DNA of 8,774 nucleotides from positions 1-8,774 of the forward strand of contig DATDVK010000068.1 in NCBI GenBank assembly GCA_035290085.1. The letters are read 5' to 3'. The notes below the pieces were generated by a model. It was not told where the DNA came from, ran no database searches, and saw only the letters and a program-made list of their open reading frames with translations. Both the position numbers and the translations under genes were made by a program. Each line of letters opens with the position of its first letter. The first letter of the stretch is position 1. The DNA comes from GWB1-54-5 sp035290085 (GTDB lineage Bacteria > Patescibacteriota > Gracilibacteria > Peribacterales > Peribacteraceae). This document shows positions 1-6,112 of this stretch, one piece after another.

Positions 1-476
1 TGGGCCATGTCTTCGATGAGGACAATGCCATGCTTGTCGCAGAGTGACCGCAGCTCTTTTACCGGAGCCGGTATGCCGAACGTATGCTGGCAGATAACGG
101 CTTTTGTTCGCTGCGTGATGCAGGTTTCCACTGATTCTTTCGTCAGGTTAAGTGTGTCACGGTCGATATCGGCGAACACCGGGACAGCTCCCGAAGCATG
201 AATGGCATTGGGGACCACGACGCAGGTGTATCCCTGCACAATGACCTCGTGACCGGGGCGAACATCCAGCGCCCGCAGTACAGCGAAGAGAGCCTGTCTG
301 CCTGATGCGAAGAGTGCAGGCTCGCCCGGGAGCATCTTCTTCAGTTTCTGTTTGAGCTCGTTGCATGCTGTGCCTGAAACGTAGCGCCAGGGTGCGTACG
401 AGAGTGCAGTCGCCTTCCACAGGTAGCGCCAGTCGACGTGCGGGCCGAAGGTGTGGTGGATGGGGCGTATTCTCAT
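1..476 (-). CDS. DegT/DnrJ/EryC1/StrS-family PLP aminotransferase (partial, C-terminus beyond left edge)
   Basis: The reading frame from the ATG at 476 stays open for 158 codons to the window edge. It has the N-terminal layout of sugar aminotransferases of the DegT family (PLP fold type I): FASGRQAL near residues 57-64 (cofactor phosphate region), the PGHEVIVQGYTCVVVPNAI stretch at about 74-92, a PVFADID motif at 99-105, and the IEDMA(H) motif at 154-158, in which D156 matches the Asp that pairs with the PLP pyridine nitrogen. The catalytic lysine would lie off the edge. Such enzymes usually transfer an amino group from glutamate to a nucleotide-linked keto sugar for surface glycans; the exact substrate cannot be told. 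The start overlaps the stop of the upstream Mur ligase (ATGA, 476-473), so the two are probably co-transcribed and translationally coupled. Family is fairly certain; role in envelope glycan synthesis is inferred. Confidence 0.88.
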   Translation of the reverse strand, partial: MRIRPIHHTFGPHVDWRYLWKATALSYAPWRYVSGTACNELKQKLKKMLPGEPALFASGRQALFAVLRALDVRPGHEVIVQGYTCVVVPNAIHASGAVPVFADIDRDTLNLTKESVETCITQRTKAVICQHTFGIPAPVKELRSLCDKHGIVLIEDMA

Positions 477-1999
477 GGCAGGAGCCGTTGGATGGTTGCA
501 GGCGGTATACGTCCTATGCAGATGAGCAACGTGTCTTCCCCCATTTTCTCCGTGAATGGTGTGCAGACTTCGATGGGTTTCTTGTACCCCTTCCCAAAGA
601 ACTGGCCGCTGCGCGGGTTCATGAATATCACACGGTCGAACACACCCTGTGCCGTTTCCCCGAGCTCAGAATGGATGTGGTCCTGTTCGGTTCCCAGTTC
701 AATGAGTCCGCTCGTGAGGAGCACTTTCTGCTTGGCGGGTTGTGTTCTTGCCCATGCGATTGCCGCCTTGAAACTGTGAGGGCTCGCATTGTGTGTGTCA
801 TCGAGGATGGTGACTCCCTTCTCGGTACGCACGGAGAATGTGTGATCGGGGGGGGTGTATTTAGATACTGCCTGCGCTATGTCTCTGTCGCGCATTCCGA
901 GGGCGCGGGCCGCTGCAATGGCCAGGAGCACGTTCGTCACGTTATGTGTGCCATGAAGTGGAATACCAAAACGAGTATCTCCAGTGCGAAATGCGATGCC
1001 CGTGGGCGTTTCTTCAATATCGAATGCTTCGATGTCTGTGTGCCCCCCTGTTCCCACTGTCTGCACAGTGCAGGAGGTTCTCTTCGCGAGCGCTGCGCAG
1101 GCGGCATTATCTGTGTTGAGAAATGCGATGCCGTCTGGGGGGAGAGCTTCTACAAGCTCTGCTTTGGCATTCACGAGTGCTTCCTGCGAGCCGAAGAGTC
1201 CCATGTGCTGCTTGCCGATGAATGTGACAATCCCCATTGTCGGTTTTGCAATGCGGCAGAGCAAAGCGATTTCCCCCTGTCGGTACGCACCCATTTCAAC
1301 AATGAGCACTTCCGGTGAGTGATTTCCCTGCCGGGAGAGTTCTTTGAGAAGCCAGCTAGACACACCCATCTCCGAATTCACATACGCGGGAGTCGCCTGC
1401 ACATTTCTGCCGGTGAGTATGCATGAGAGAAGCTCTTTCACTGTGGTTTTTCCGACGCTTCCTGTTATTCCTATGACCGTGAGATCTGGGAATTGCTCGC
1501 GCAATTTCTGGGCTCTGCGCATTTTCCTCCTCTTCAGGAAACGATCGGGGGGCCAGAAGAGGAACCAGGAGAGCGCGAGTGTGAAGGCCTGAAAGAGAGG
1601 CAGTACGGCGAGGAGTGCAGGTTCACGAGAGAACCAGGAGTTGGCAATGATGGCATCCACCACCAGTGTGGAGAGCACGAGGGTTACTGCTTTCTGCGTC
1701 CATACGGGGAACCGCTGTTTCCTCAGTCCCAGTTGCACGAGTGTCAATATTCCGAGGAGTGCCAATGCAACGGTGTGCCACACGGGACGGAAAGCCGCAT
1801 AGGATACTCCTGCGATGCTCAGTACGAAGACTGTTGTGGGACGGATGAGTCCGAAGAGCTGCCGGAAGCATCCTTCGTTGCGGAGGTGCTCCCGCAGGCG
1901 GTCAAACCGCCACTCCTTCACCTGCCACAGCCATGCGAAGGTGAGCAGGGGGGAGAGAGAGGCGAGGAGGGCCAGCCCTAGGTACATCACGGTAGTCAC
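473..1999 (-). CDS. Membrane-anchored MurF-like Mur ligase
   Basis: A 508-residue protein with two parts. Residues 1-150 hold about five hydrophobic segments (roughly 3-25, 53-72, 75-92, 102-120, 127-149), followed by a basic stretch (154-168). Residues 172-508 form Mur ligase central and C-terminal domains: ATP loop GITGSVGKTT at 177-186, NSEMGV at 208-213 and EMGAYRQGEI at 235-244 (both MurF-like), NAKAE at 277-281 where K279 fits the carbamylated lysine, HGTHNVTN at 349-356, and DDTHNASPHS at 400-409. Mur ligases join an amino acid or peptide to a UDP-sugar acid using ATP; MurF adds D-Ala-D-Ala. The usual N-terminal UDP-substrate domain of MurF is not visible, being replaced by membrane helices, and the usual C-terminal KGSR motif reads CIGR. 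The true substrate is therefore open. The start is GTG at 1999: an in-frame TGA lies at 2008-2006, and a weak AGGA lies about 10 nt upstream. The ATG at 1987 is an alternative. Confidence 0.85.
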   Translation of the reverse strand: MTTVMYLGLALLASLSPLLTFAWLWQVKEWRFDRLREHLRNEGCFRQLFGLIRPTTVFVLSIAGVSYAAFRPVWHTVALALLGILTLVQLGLRKQRFPVWTQKAVTLVLSTLVVDAIIANSWFSREPALLAVLPLFQAFTLALSWFLFWPPDRFLKRRKMRRAQKLREQFPDLTVIGITGSVGKTTVKELLSCILTGRNVQATPAYVNSEMGVSSWLLKELSRQGNHSPEVLIVEMGAYRQGEIALLCRIAKPTMGIVTFIGKQHMGLFGSQEALVNAKAELVEALPPDGIAFLNTDNAACAALAKRTSCTVQTVGTGGHTDIEAFDIEETPTGIAFRTGDTRFGIPLHGTHNVTNVLLAIAAARALGMRDRDIAQAVSKYTPPDHTFSVRTEKGVTILDDTHNASPHSFKAAIAWARTQPAKQKVLLTSGLIELGTEQDHIHSELGETAQGVFDRVIFMNPRSGQFFGKGYKKPIEVCTPFTEKMGEDTLLICIGRIPPATIQRLLP

Positions 2000-2018
2000 G
2001 GTGCATCATCCTACTGCA

Positions 2019-2032
2019 GGAATCCTGATTCC
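2019..2032. repeat. 14-bp inverted repeat in divergent spacer
   Basis: GGAATC and GATTCC form perfect 6-bp arms separated by 2 bp. The repeat lies between the divergent Mur ligase and Asp-rich protein genes, 20 bp upstream of the Mur ligase GTG. The geometry would suit a small dimeric repressor operator, but no matching regulator is visible and short palindromes arise by chance. Confidence 0.3.
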
Positions 2033-2079
2033 AGAAGCGTGGTTCCAACATTTTCTCTCTGGCTCTGGGATGCAAAATT

Positions 2080-2088
2080 TGCTATAAT
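2080..2088 (+). promoter_or_regulatory. Extended -10 promoter (TGC-TATAAT)
   Basis: A perfect TATAAT at 2083-2088 is preceded by TGC at 2080-2082, the extended -10 pattern of sigma70-type promoters, which needs little or no -35 element. No good -35 hexamer is seen about 17 bp upstream. Transcription would start near 2095 and give the following gene a leader of about 19 nt without a Shine-Dalgarno sequence. Confidence 0.6.
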
Positions 2089-2113
2089 GGGAGGATTTCT
2101 TCTCACACATACT

Positions 2114-2686
2114 ATGACAAAGACAGCACGGAAAATAGACATACAGAGTTTTGCTGCAGGGGTTATTACTGCTTCCATAACATTTCTTCTCCCTATCCTG
2201 CTCCTTCCGAACACCCGTGCGACGTACATGGGACCAATCCCGTACGATTATCCCACCTACGACGTTGATATGGATGGTGTCACTGATATGTACGATACGA
2301 GCTTTGAAGCGATGTCTTCTCCTGAAGTGGATGCCAGTACCTCTGTGGGTGGAGAGTACTCTTCTGAGCAGTACCAGATCGATGATTACACAGGGGTCAA
2401 TGCTAGCGTAGATGCAGCAGCTGTTTCTTCGGAATCGTTCCAGGAGAGCGCTGTGGGAAGTGCCGGGGAGAACACCACTTCGTCCAGCGTTGTGTCTACG
2501 TCTGCTGCCGATATTTGTGCAGACGGGATAGATAATGACGGCGACAGTGATATCGATGGTCTGGATGCGGATTGTGATAGGGGTACTTCCAGTATTTCTT
2601 CCGTCAGTGTCAGTGAAAACTGCGGCGATGGCATAGACAATGACGGGGATGGGGATTCAGATGGTCTTGACTCTGACTGTATGTAG
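2114..2686 (+). CDS. Secreted or membrane-anchored acidic protein with Cys-bracketed Asp-rich (MopE/calcium-loop-like) repeats
   Basis: A 190-residue protein. Residues 13-32 form one hydrophobic segment after a basic N-terminus (signal peptide or anchor), so the rest should lie outside the membrane. Residues 50-61 (YDVDMDGVTDMYD region) have D-x-D-x-D-G spacing like a calcium-binding loop. A Ser/Ala/Val-rich linker of about 60 residues follows. Two 20-residue repeats then occur at C135-C154 and C170-C189, each with core DGIDNDGD and GLD-x-DC; 16 of 20 positions are identical. They resemble the putative metal-binding motif PF11617 (MopE type) and thrombospondin type-3/dockerin calcium loops. 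The protein ends one residue after the last Cys. The ATG at 2114 was chosen because it begins the basic n-region; in-frame ATGs at 2087 (inside the -10 hexamer) and 2039 are less likely. Function is unknown; metal binding at the cell surface is inferred. Confidence 0.8.
   Translation: MTKTARKIDIQSFAAGVITASITFLLPILLLPNTRATYMGPIPYDYPTYDVDMDGVTDMYDTSFEAMSSPEVDASTSVGGEYSSEQYQIDDYTGVNASVDAAAVSSESFQESAVGSAGENTTSSSVVSTSAADICADGIDNDGDSDIDGLDADCDRGTSSISSVSVSENCGDGIDNDGDGDSDGLDSDCM
2516..2575 (+). repeat. Asp-rich repeat unit 1 (codes C135-C154)
   Basis: First of two 60-nt units that start and end with Cys codons. About nine codons differ only synonymously from unit 2, so amino-acid identity is kept better than DNA identity. 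This points to selection on the peptide rather than a recent DNA duplication. Confidence 0.8.
2621..2680 (+). repeat. Asp-rich repeat unit 2 (codes C170-C189)
   Basis: Second 60-nt unit, offset by 105 nt (35 codons) from unit 1, separated from it by a Ser-rich spacer. Only one Met codon follows before the TAG stop. Confidence 0.8.
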
Positions 2687-2719
2687 GAACAGAGCAGGAG
2701 AGTCATACAATGCTCGCGA

Positions 2720-2752
2720 GGCAATGGCGAATGTGCCATTGCCCCCCTTTTT
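2720..2752 (+). terminator. Rho-independent-type terminator
   Basis: A perfect 9-bp stem (GGCAATGGC at 2720-2728 pairing with GCCATTGCC at 2735-2743) with a 6-nt loop is followed by CCCC and five T. It lies 33 nt after the stop of the Asp-rich protein gene and should end its transcript before the kinase promoter. The C run between stem and T run makes it slightly atypical. Confidence 0.75.
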
Positions 2753-2786
2753 CCCACAGGAACAGAGGATTGGTTCCATCCGTTCA

Positions 2787-2814
2787 TTGACAGGTGGTCT
2801 GAACATTTTATAGT
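2787..2814 (+). promoter_or_regulatory. Sigma70-type promoter of the kinase gene
   Basis: A consensus -35 TTGACA (2787-2792) is separated by 16 bp from TATAGT (2809-2814, five of six matches to TATAAT). The predicted transcript start near 2821 leaves a T-rich leader of about 36 nt with no Shine-Dalgarno motif. A second, weaker -10-like GATACT at 2843-2848 could give an almost leaderless transcript. Confidence 0.7.
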
Positions 2815-2856
2815 GATTCTGTATTTTCTCTGTTTTGTATACGATACTATGTTCTT

Positions 2857-5229
2857 ATGGCTGAGATGGGAGCACCAGGGTTGGCTGAGGTTCGGTTCGG
2901 GGATCTCGCTCAGACCCTCGGCCAGGAGGAGGTACCCACAGCAACATCCCGTGTCTCTTCGAGAATGGGAGCGAATGGACATCAGGCTGAAGCTGTCCAG
3001 AAATTGCGGACTGTCTTCTGCCATATTCCCGGTGCACCGGAAGCGCTCGATGATCTTGCGGCGCATGGTTCAGAGGTCGGGGATACCGATGCCCTGGTTG
3101 ATGATGCTGTGAACCGGTTGCTCACACTTCCTGTCATCCAGAAGATCATCGGGGATCAGCGCTTGCGTCTGGTTGCCATTGTGCATAGTGCGCTCGGTGG
3201 TTTGCGGATTGCCGGAAGTGGCGCACTCAATACTGTGGTTCTTGCGGATACGGGGCATGAGCGGTATGGACTCTTGGACCCGCTCGGGACAGGTGCTTTC
3301 GGGTATGTGGCGGGTGTGGAACTCAGCGAAGACCTCCCGTCCCCTCAAGGAAAATCTCCCAATGGAAAGCCGGAGTACGCTGTGAAAATACTCATCAGCC
3401 CGGGTGATGCAGGATCGGCCGCCTTCCAGCGTTTCTGGGCGGAGAGGCTTGCGCTCGTTGCTGCGCACTGCGGCGTACCGCGGGTCTATGGGGACGGGGT
3501 GACGGCGGAAGGGAGGCCCTATTTCCTCATGCAACGCATCCGGGGGATGGATTTTGCGTCTGTGCTGGATGCCGTCAAACATTCTCTGGAGCAGGGCGAT
3601 TCCAAGGAGGTACGTTGGCCTTCCCAGTGGATGTACCTGGCCATCGCTTCCATGTGCAGGACCATGCACGAAATCCACCATCCTGAGGGGGCAAAGGAGA
3701 TTGTTGCGGACCCTGCACGCCTGAGTGCGCTGAAAGATACGGTTGGCGGAGAGAAGGGGCAGCCTGTCGGCGTCATTCACCGCGATCTGAAACCGAGCAA
3801 TGTGCGCATCGATGAGAAAGGGCGGGTGTTCATCCTCGACTTCGGACTCGGCCATACCGAGGATGGGGGTGAGACCCGTCTCACGCACACGGGGCAGGTG
3901 ATGGGTACGCCGCATTATATGGCCCCGGAGCAGATTCGGGATTCGAAGCGCAACACGACGACGAAGTGCGATGTCTACTCTCTTGGCTGCATGGCATTCG
4001 AGCTGCTTACCGGCGTTCCGCCCTTCGTTCACAAAGAAGGGATGATGGAAGTTATGACAGCTCACCAGCATGAGTATCCGAATTTCGATCTCATCCGGAA
4101 TTCAAAAGCACGGCGGATTGTGATGCGTATGATGCACAAGGATCCTTCTTCGCGTCCGGAATTGGGTACCGTTGCCTCCGATTTCCATGCACTCTTCCTC
4201 TCGGGGGCATCCGAAGAGGAGCGGAAACAGTATGCGCGCTTCCTCTCCCTTCCGCATGCGGAACGCAGGCTCCCGGTGCCGGGAGAATTCCAGTCGCTCT
4301 CCCGTCCGTCCGATGGGAGTTCCGGTGCAACAGGCAGTGTGGTGAATCCGGATTTGGATTTCACACAGTCTCTGGCGATGCATGGAGGAGATCTCCCACC
4401 GGATACTAATCAGATTATGCCGGAGGTGTATGTGATCGGCAGAGGGGGGAAACCCGTGAAGCTCACGCGGTCCGTGAGATTTCAGCGATGGATGGGAAAA
4501 CATTCATTCATCACGGCGGGGACTGCTGCCGCGTTCCTAGCGGCGGTGCTCACCGCTCTGGGCGTGCATTACTCCGGCCGCAAACCCGGAGCTGCGGAGA
4601 ACGGCGCTTCCGTGGAACGTCTGCCCGGTTCTTCTGTCAGTCTCGACATCGACGACAGTGGGCGGGTAATAGCTATTGCTATCTTTGAGGAATCCCCCGT
4701 GCAGATCCCTGCAGGGGATATCGATACCGTGAGGGCTGGAGGAGCGACTTCCGGTGCCTTGTTCCGCATTGGCGCCGATCAATTGCTCACTGCACTCAGG
4801 GGTCAGGATCCCTCCCTGCTTCCGGAGCGGATGCGCAGCGGGGGATCGACTGTCGGCATGCTCCTTCTGGGAGCGTCTCAGGAGGCAGGTACCGTGCCAT
4901 CGGAGAAGGTGGTGTACGTCGGTGGCGAGGAGAAGGCGTTCTTCGTGGATGACGGTTCCGGCCGCGTCCGTCTGTACACCAATAACCCGACACTGCTCCG
5001 GGCGAGATCCGGCGAGTGCGCAGGCTGGGGAGGGCTGGAGAAGGCGTATGACGATCCGACGTTCTGTGCAGTCGTCGGGGCGTTTCCGGAGGTGGATGCG
5101 GAGGAGGGGGAACTCCTGAATTCCCAGGGGAAGCCAAGCAATTCTGTCACAACGGTAAACGGACAAGTCCGGGTGTTCCGCGAGCAGGTCGGCAAGCGCC
5201 AGCCACAAGTCACTCTGTCCACGGAGTGA
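2857..5229 (+). CDS. Transmembrane serine/threonine protein kinase (PknB-like)
   Basis: A 790-residue Hanks-type kinase. Domain order: an unrecognised N-terminal region (1-135); kinase domain (about 138-448) with glycine loop GTGAFGYV (144-151), ATP lysine K177 in YAVK, helix-C glutamate probably E196, HRDLKPSN at 308-315 with catalytic D310, DFG at 328-330, GTPHYMAPE at 350-358 and CDVYSLG at 371-377; a linker (449-548); one membrane segment at about 551-570; and an extracytoplasmic region (571-790) with two cysteines (C721, C737). All catalytic residues are present, so it should be active; the Arg before D310 marks an RD kinase, which is often activated by phosphorylation of the activation loop (candidates T343, T345, T351). 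There is an insertion of about 30 residues before HRD (around 275-305). The outer domain is not PASTA-like, so its ligand is unknown. The start ATG sits 43 nt after a strong promoter. The 3' end overlaps the convergent hydrolase gene by 20 bp. Confidence 0.93.
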   Translation: MAEMGAPGLAEVRFGDLAQTLGQEEVPTATSRVSSRMGANGHQAEAVQKLRTVFCHIPGAPEALDDLAAHGSEVGDTDALVDDAVNRLLTLPVIQKIIGDQRLRLVAIVHSALGGLRIAGSGALNTVVLADTGHERYGLLDPLGTGAFGYVAGVELSEDLPSPQGKSPNGKPEYAVKILISPGDAGSAAFQRFWAERLALVAAHCGVPRVYGDGVTAEGRPYFLMQRIRGMDFASVLDAVKHSLEQGDSKEVRWPSQWMYLAIASMCRTMHEIHHPEGAKEIVADPARLSALKDTVGGEKGQPVGVIHRDLKPSNVRIDEKGRVFILDFGLGHTEDGGETRLTHTGQVMGTPHYMAPEQIRDSKRNTTTKCDVYSLGCMAFELLTGVPPFVHKEGMMEVMTAHQHEYPNFDLIRNSKARRIVMRMMHKDPSSRPELGTVASDFHALFLSGASEEERKQYARFLSLPHAERRLPVPGEFQSLSRPSDGSSGATGSVVNPDLDFTQSLAMHGGDLPPDTNQIMPEVYVIGRGGKPVKLTRSVRFQRWMGKHSFITAGTAAAFLAAVLTALGVHYSGRKPGAAENGASVERLPGSSVSLDIDDSGRVIAIAIFEESPVQIPAGDIDTVRAGGATSGALFRIGADQLLTALRGQDPSLLPERMRSGGSTVGMLLLGASQEAGTVPSEKVVYVGGEEKAFFVDDGSGRVRLYTNNPTLLRARSGECAGWGGLEKAYDDPTFCAVVGAFPEVDAEEGELLNSQGKPSNSVTTVNGQVRVFREQVGKRQPQVTLSTE
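5210..5229. repeat. Palindromic gene overlap holding both stop codons
   Basis: The 20 bp shared by the convergent kinase and hydrolase genes can fold as an 8-bp stem (TCACTCTG with CGGAGTGA, one G-U pair) and a TCCA loop. The outer three bases of each arm are the TGA stops of the two genes, one per strand, so both proteins end in Thr-Glu-stop. No T run follows on either side, so classical termination is not obvious. Confidence 0.75.
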
Positions 5230-5947
5230 GCAGGTCCAGGATGCGCTCTGCGATTTCTTCGGCACGGTCGCGGTGCACCGCGTGTCTCGTGCCTTCGAAT
5301 TCGTGCAACTCGCTGTTGGGGATTTCGTGGCACATCAGTTTTGCATCTTTGTAGGGAGTCATGCTGTCTTCGGTACCCCAGTAAATATCTGTGGGGATGG
5401 CAATGTGCCTGAGCAGGGGGCGGAGGTCTTCCCTCGTCACTTCGATGAGCGTCTGGCGCATGACGGGTGATGCTTTCTCATAGTCGTGCACACGGATGAG
5501 TGTGTAGAGCATTTTCTTCCCGAGCGGTTTCAGGTGCCTGCATCCCGGGAGGGAGAGGAGCATTTTGCCGCTCTTTGCGAGTGTGAGGCCGATGATGCGT
5601 TTGATGTGGCGCGGGCGCCGGATGCCTGCTGCGGCACAGAGGAAGAGGTGCTCGATCGGCAGGGTCTTCCTGGCAGCCAGCTTGATGCTGATGCGTCCTC
5701 CGTGAGAGTGCCCGAGCAGGAAAAGCGGTCCTTCTGCGCGCTCACGGATGTACTGCTCTGCCCAGTCAGCGTAGTCATCCACGGCCCAAGGTTCTGCGGG
5801 TTCCGGCTCTCCTCCGAATCCCGGTAAATTCGGTGTGAGAATGTTCATGGTCACTCCTTCCAAGGCCTTGCGCAGTTCGGTGAATGATTCCGCCGAACCG
5901 CCCCAGCCGTGCAGGCAGACCAATGTAGGTTTCACAGTCGCATTCAT
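5210..5947 (-). CDS. Alpha/beta-hydrolase fold protein
   Basis: A 245-residue protein with a full alpha/beta-hydrolase catalytic set: oxyanion-hole motif HGWGG at 13-17, nucleophile elbow GHSHGG at 79-84 (S81), acid D194 in GTEDSMTP, and catalytic H222 in TRHAVHRD. Length is normal for the small MhpC/BioH-like group. No signal peptide is seen, so it is probably cytoplasmic. It would be an esterase, lipase-like or C-C bond hydrolase; the substrate cannot be read from sequence. The frame stays open far upstream (to 6355), but the ATG at 5947 directly precedes the conserved first strand (VKPTLVCLHG), so that start is chosen. There is no Shine-Dalgarno sequence; instead the stop of a 31-codon ORF overlaps the start as ATGA, which suggests translational coupling. 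It is convergent with the kinase gene and divergent from the lipoprotein gene. Confidence 0.88.
   Translation of the reverse strand: MNATVKPTLVCLHGWGGSAESFTELRKALEGVTMNILTPNLPGFGGEPEPAEPWAVDDYADWAEQYIRERAEGPLFLLGHSHGGRISIKLAARKTLPIEHLFLCAAAGIRRPRHIKRIIGLTLAKSGKMLLSLPGCRHLKPLGKKMLYTLIRVHDYEKASPVMRQTLIEVTREDLRPLLRHIAIPTDIYWGTEDSMTPYKDAKLMCHEIPNSELHEFEGTRHAVHRDRAEEIAERILDLLTPWTE
5906..5932 (-). repeat. Direct repeat copy B (codes KPTLVCLHG of the hydrolase)
   Basis: A 27-nt segment matching copy A (6007-6033) at 23 of 27 positions, including a run of 15 identical bases (5906-5920 and 6007-6021). All four differences are synonymous. The copies are 101 nt apart, which is not a multiple of three, so they lie in different frames. 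Confidence 0.85.
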
Positions 5948-5962
5948 AGGAGATCGGGTGAA

Positions 5963-6000
5963 GTGGAACCAGTCAGCCGCACTTGCGGCTTCCGGTTCAC
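5963..6000 (-). other. Interrupted hairpin inside the leader ORF
   Basis: An outer stem (GTG-GAACC at 5963-5970 with GGTTCAC at 5994-6000, one bulged G) encloses an inner stem (GCCGC at 5976-5980 with GCGGC at 5985-5989, 4-nt loop). In the minus-strand transcript it would end 15 nt before the hydrolase ATG. It could affect translation of the hydrolase, or be chance structure in GC-rich DNA. Confidence 0.4.
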
Positions 6001-6006
6001 GGCGAC

Positions 6007-6033
6007 GCCGTGCAGGCAGACGAGTGTTGGCTT
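6007..6033 (-). repeat. Direct repeat copy A (codes KPTLVCLHG of the 31-codon ORF)
   Basis: Upstream partner of the copy at 5906-5932, with AAG/AAA, CCA/CCT and CTC/TTG synonymous differences and otherwise identical codons. Confidence 0.85.
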
Positions 6034-6097
6034 CTGCATAGCCGTAGCATGCAGCGCGCCACTCGCTGCCGCAAGGGATGTTGCCCTGATGCTTTTC

Positions 6098-6106
6098 TGC
6101 TAGACT
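6098..6106 (+). promoter_or_regulatory. Possible extended -10 promoter of a leaderless lipoprotein gene
   Basis: TGC-TAGACT (six-base element 6101-6106, four of six matches to TATAAT) ends 6 nt before the ATG at 6113. A transcript starting 7 nt after the hexamer would begin at the A of the ATG, making the mRNA leaderless. A TTGCCC lies upstream, but its 14-bp spacing is too short to count as a -35. Confidence 0.4.
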
Positions 6107-6112
6107 CTGCGC

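Larger units (their letters stand above)
5944..6039 (-). pseudogene. 31-codon ORF repeating the hydrolase N-terminus (decayed paralogue or coupled leader ORF)
   Basis: The ORF starts with ATG at 6039 and reads MQKPTLVCLHG, then diverges (VAVNRKPQVRLTG...) and stops at TGA 5946-5944, which overlaps the ATG of the hydrolase. The first part matches the hydrolase's own KPTLVCLHG start with only synonymous changes, so this stretch was once under coding selection. After HG it no longer resembles an alpha/beta hydrolase in this frame, but in the hydrolase's frame the following bases encode ASAADWFHFTR, which loosely recalls the helix after the oxyanion hole, as if one frameshift had struck a duplicated gene start. 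It could be (a) debris of a tandem duplication, (b) a functional coupled leader peptide, or (c) an assembly join of two strain variants. The repeat is seen directly; the choice among these is open. Confidence 0.5.

Noticed and set aside
365..1318. Long plus-strand open frame (317 codons) opposite the Mur ligase
   Set aside because: Its translation is Cys-rich with no recognisable domain, while the opposite strand holds a complete Mur ligase with all motifs in order.
2782..2804. GTTCA...TGAAC inverted repeat around the kinase -35 element
   Set aside because: Arms of 5 bp with a 13-nt spacer are expected by chance; there is no second supporting site.
3070..4071. 333-codon minus-strand frame inside the kinase gene
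   Set aside because: It is antisense to the conserved kinase domain and shows no domain pattern; a shadow of GC-rich coding DNA.
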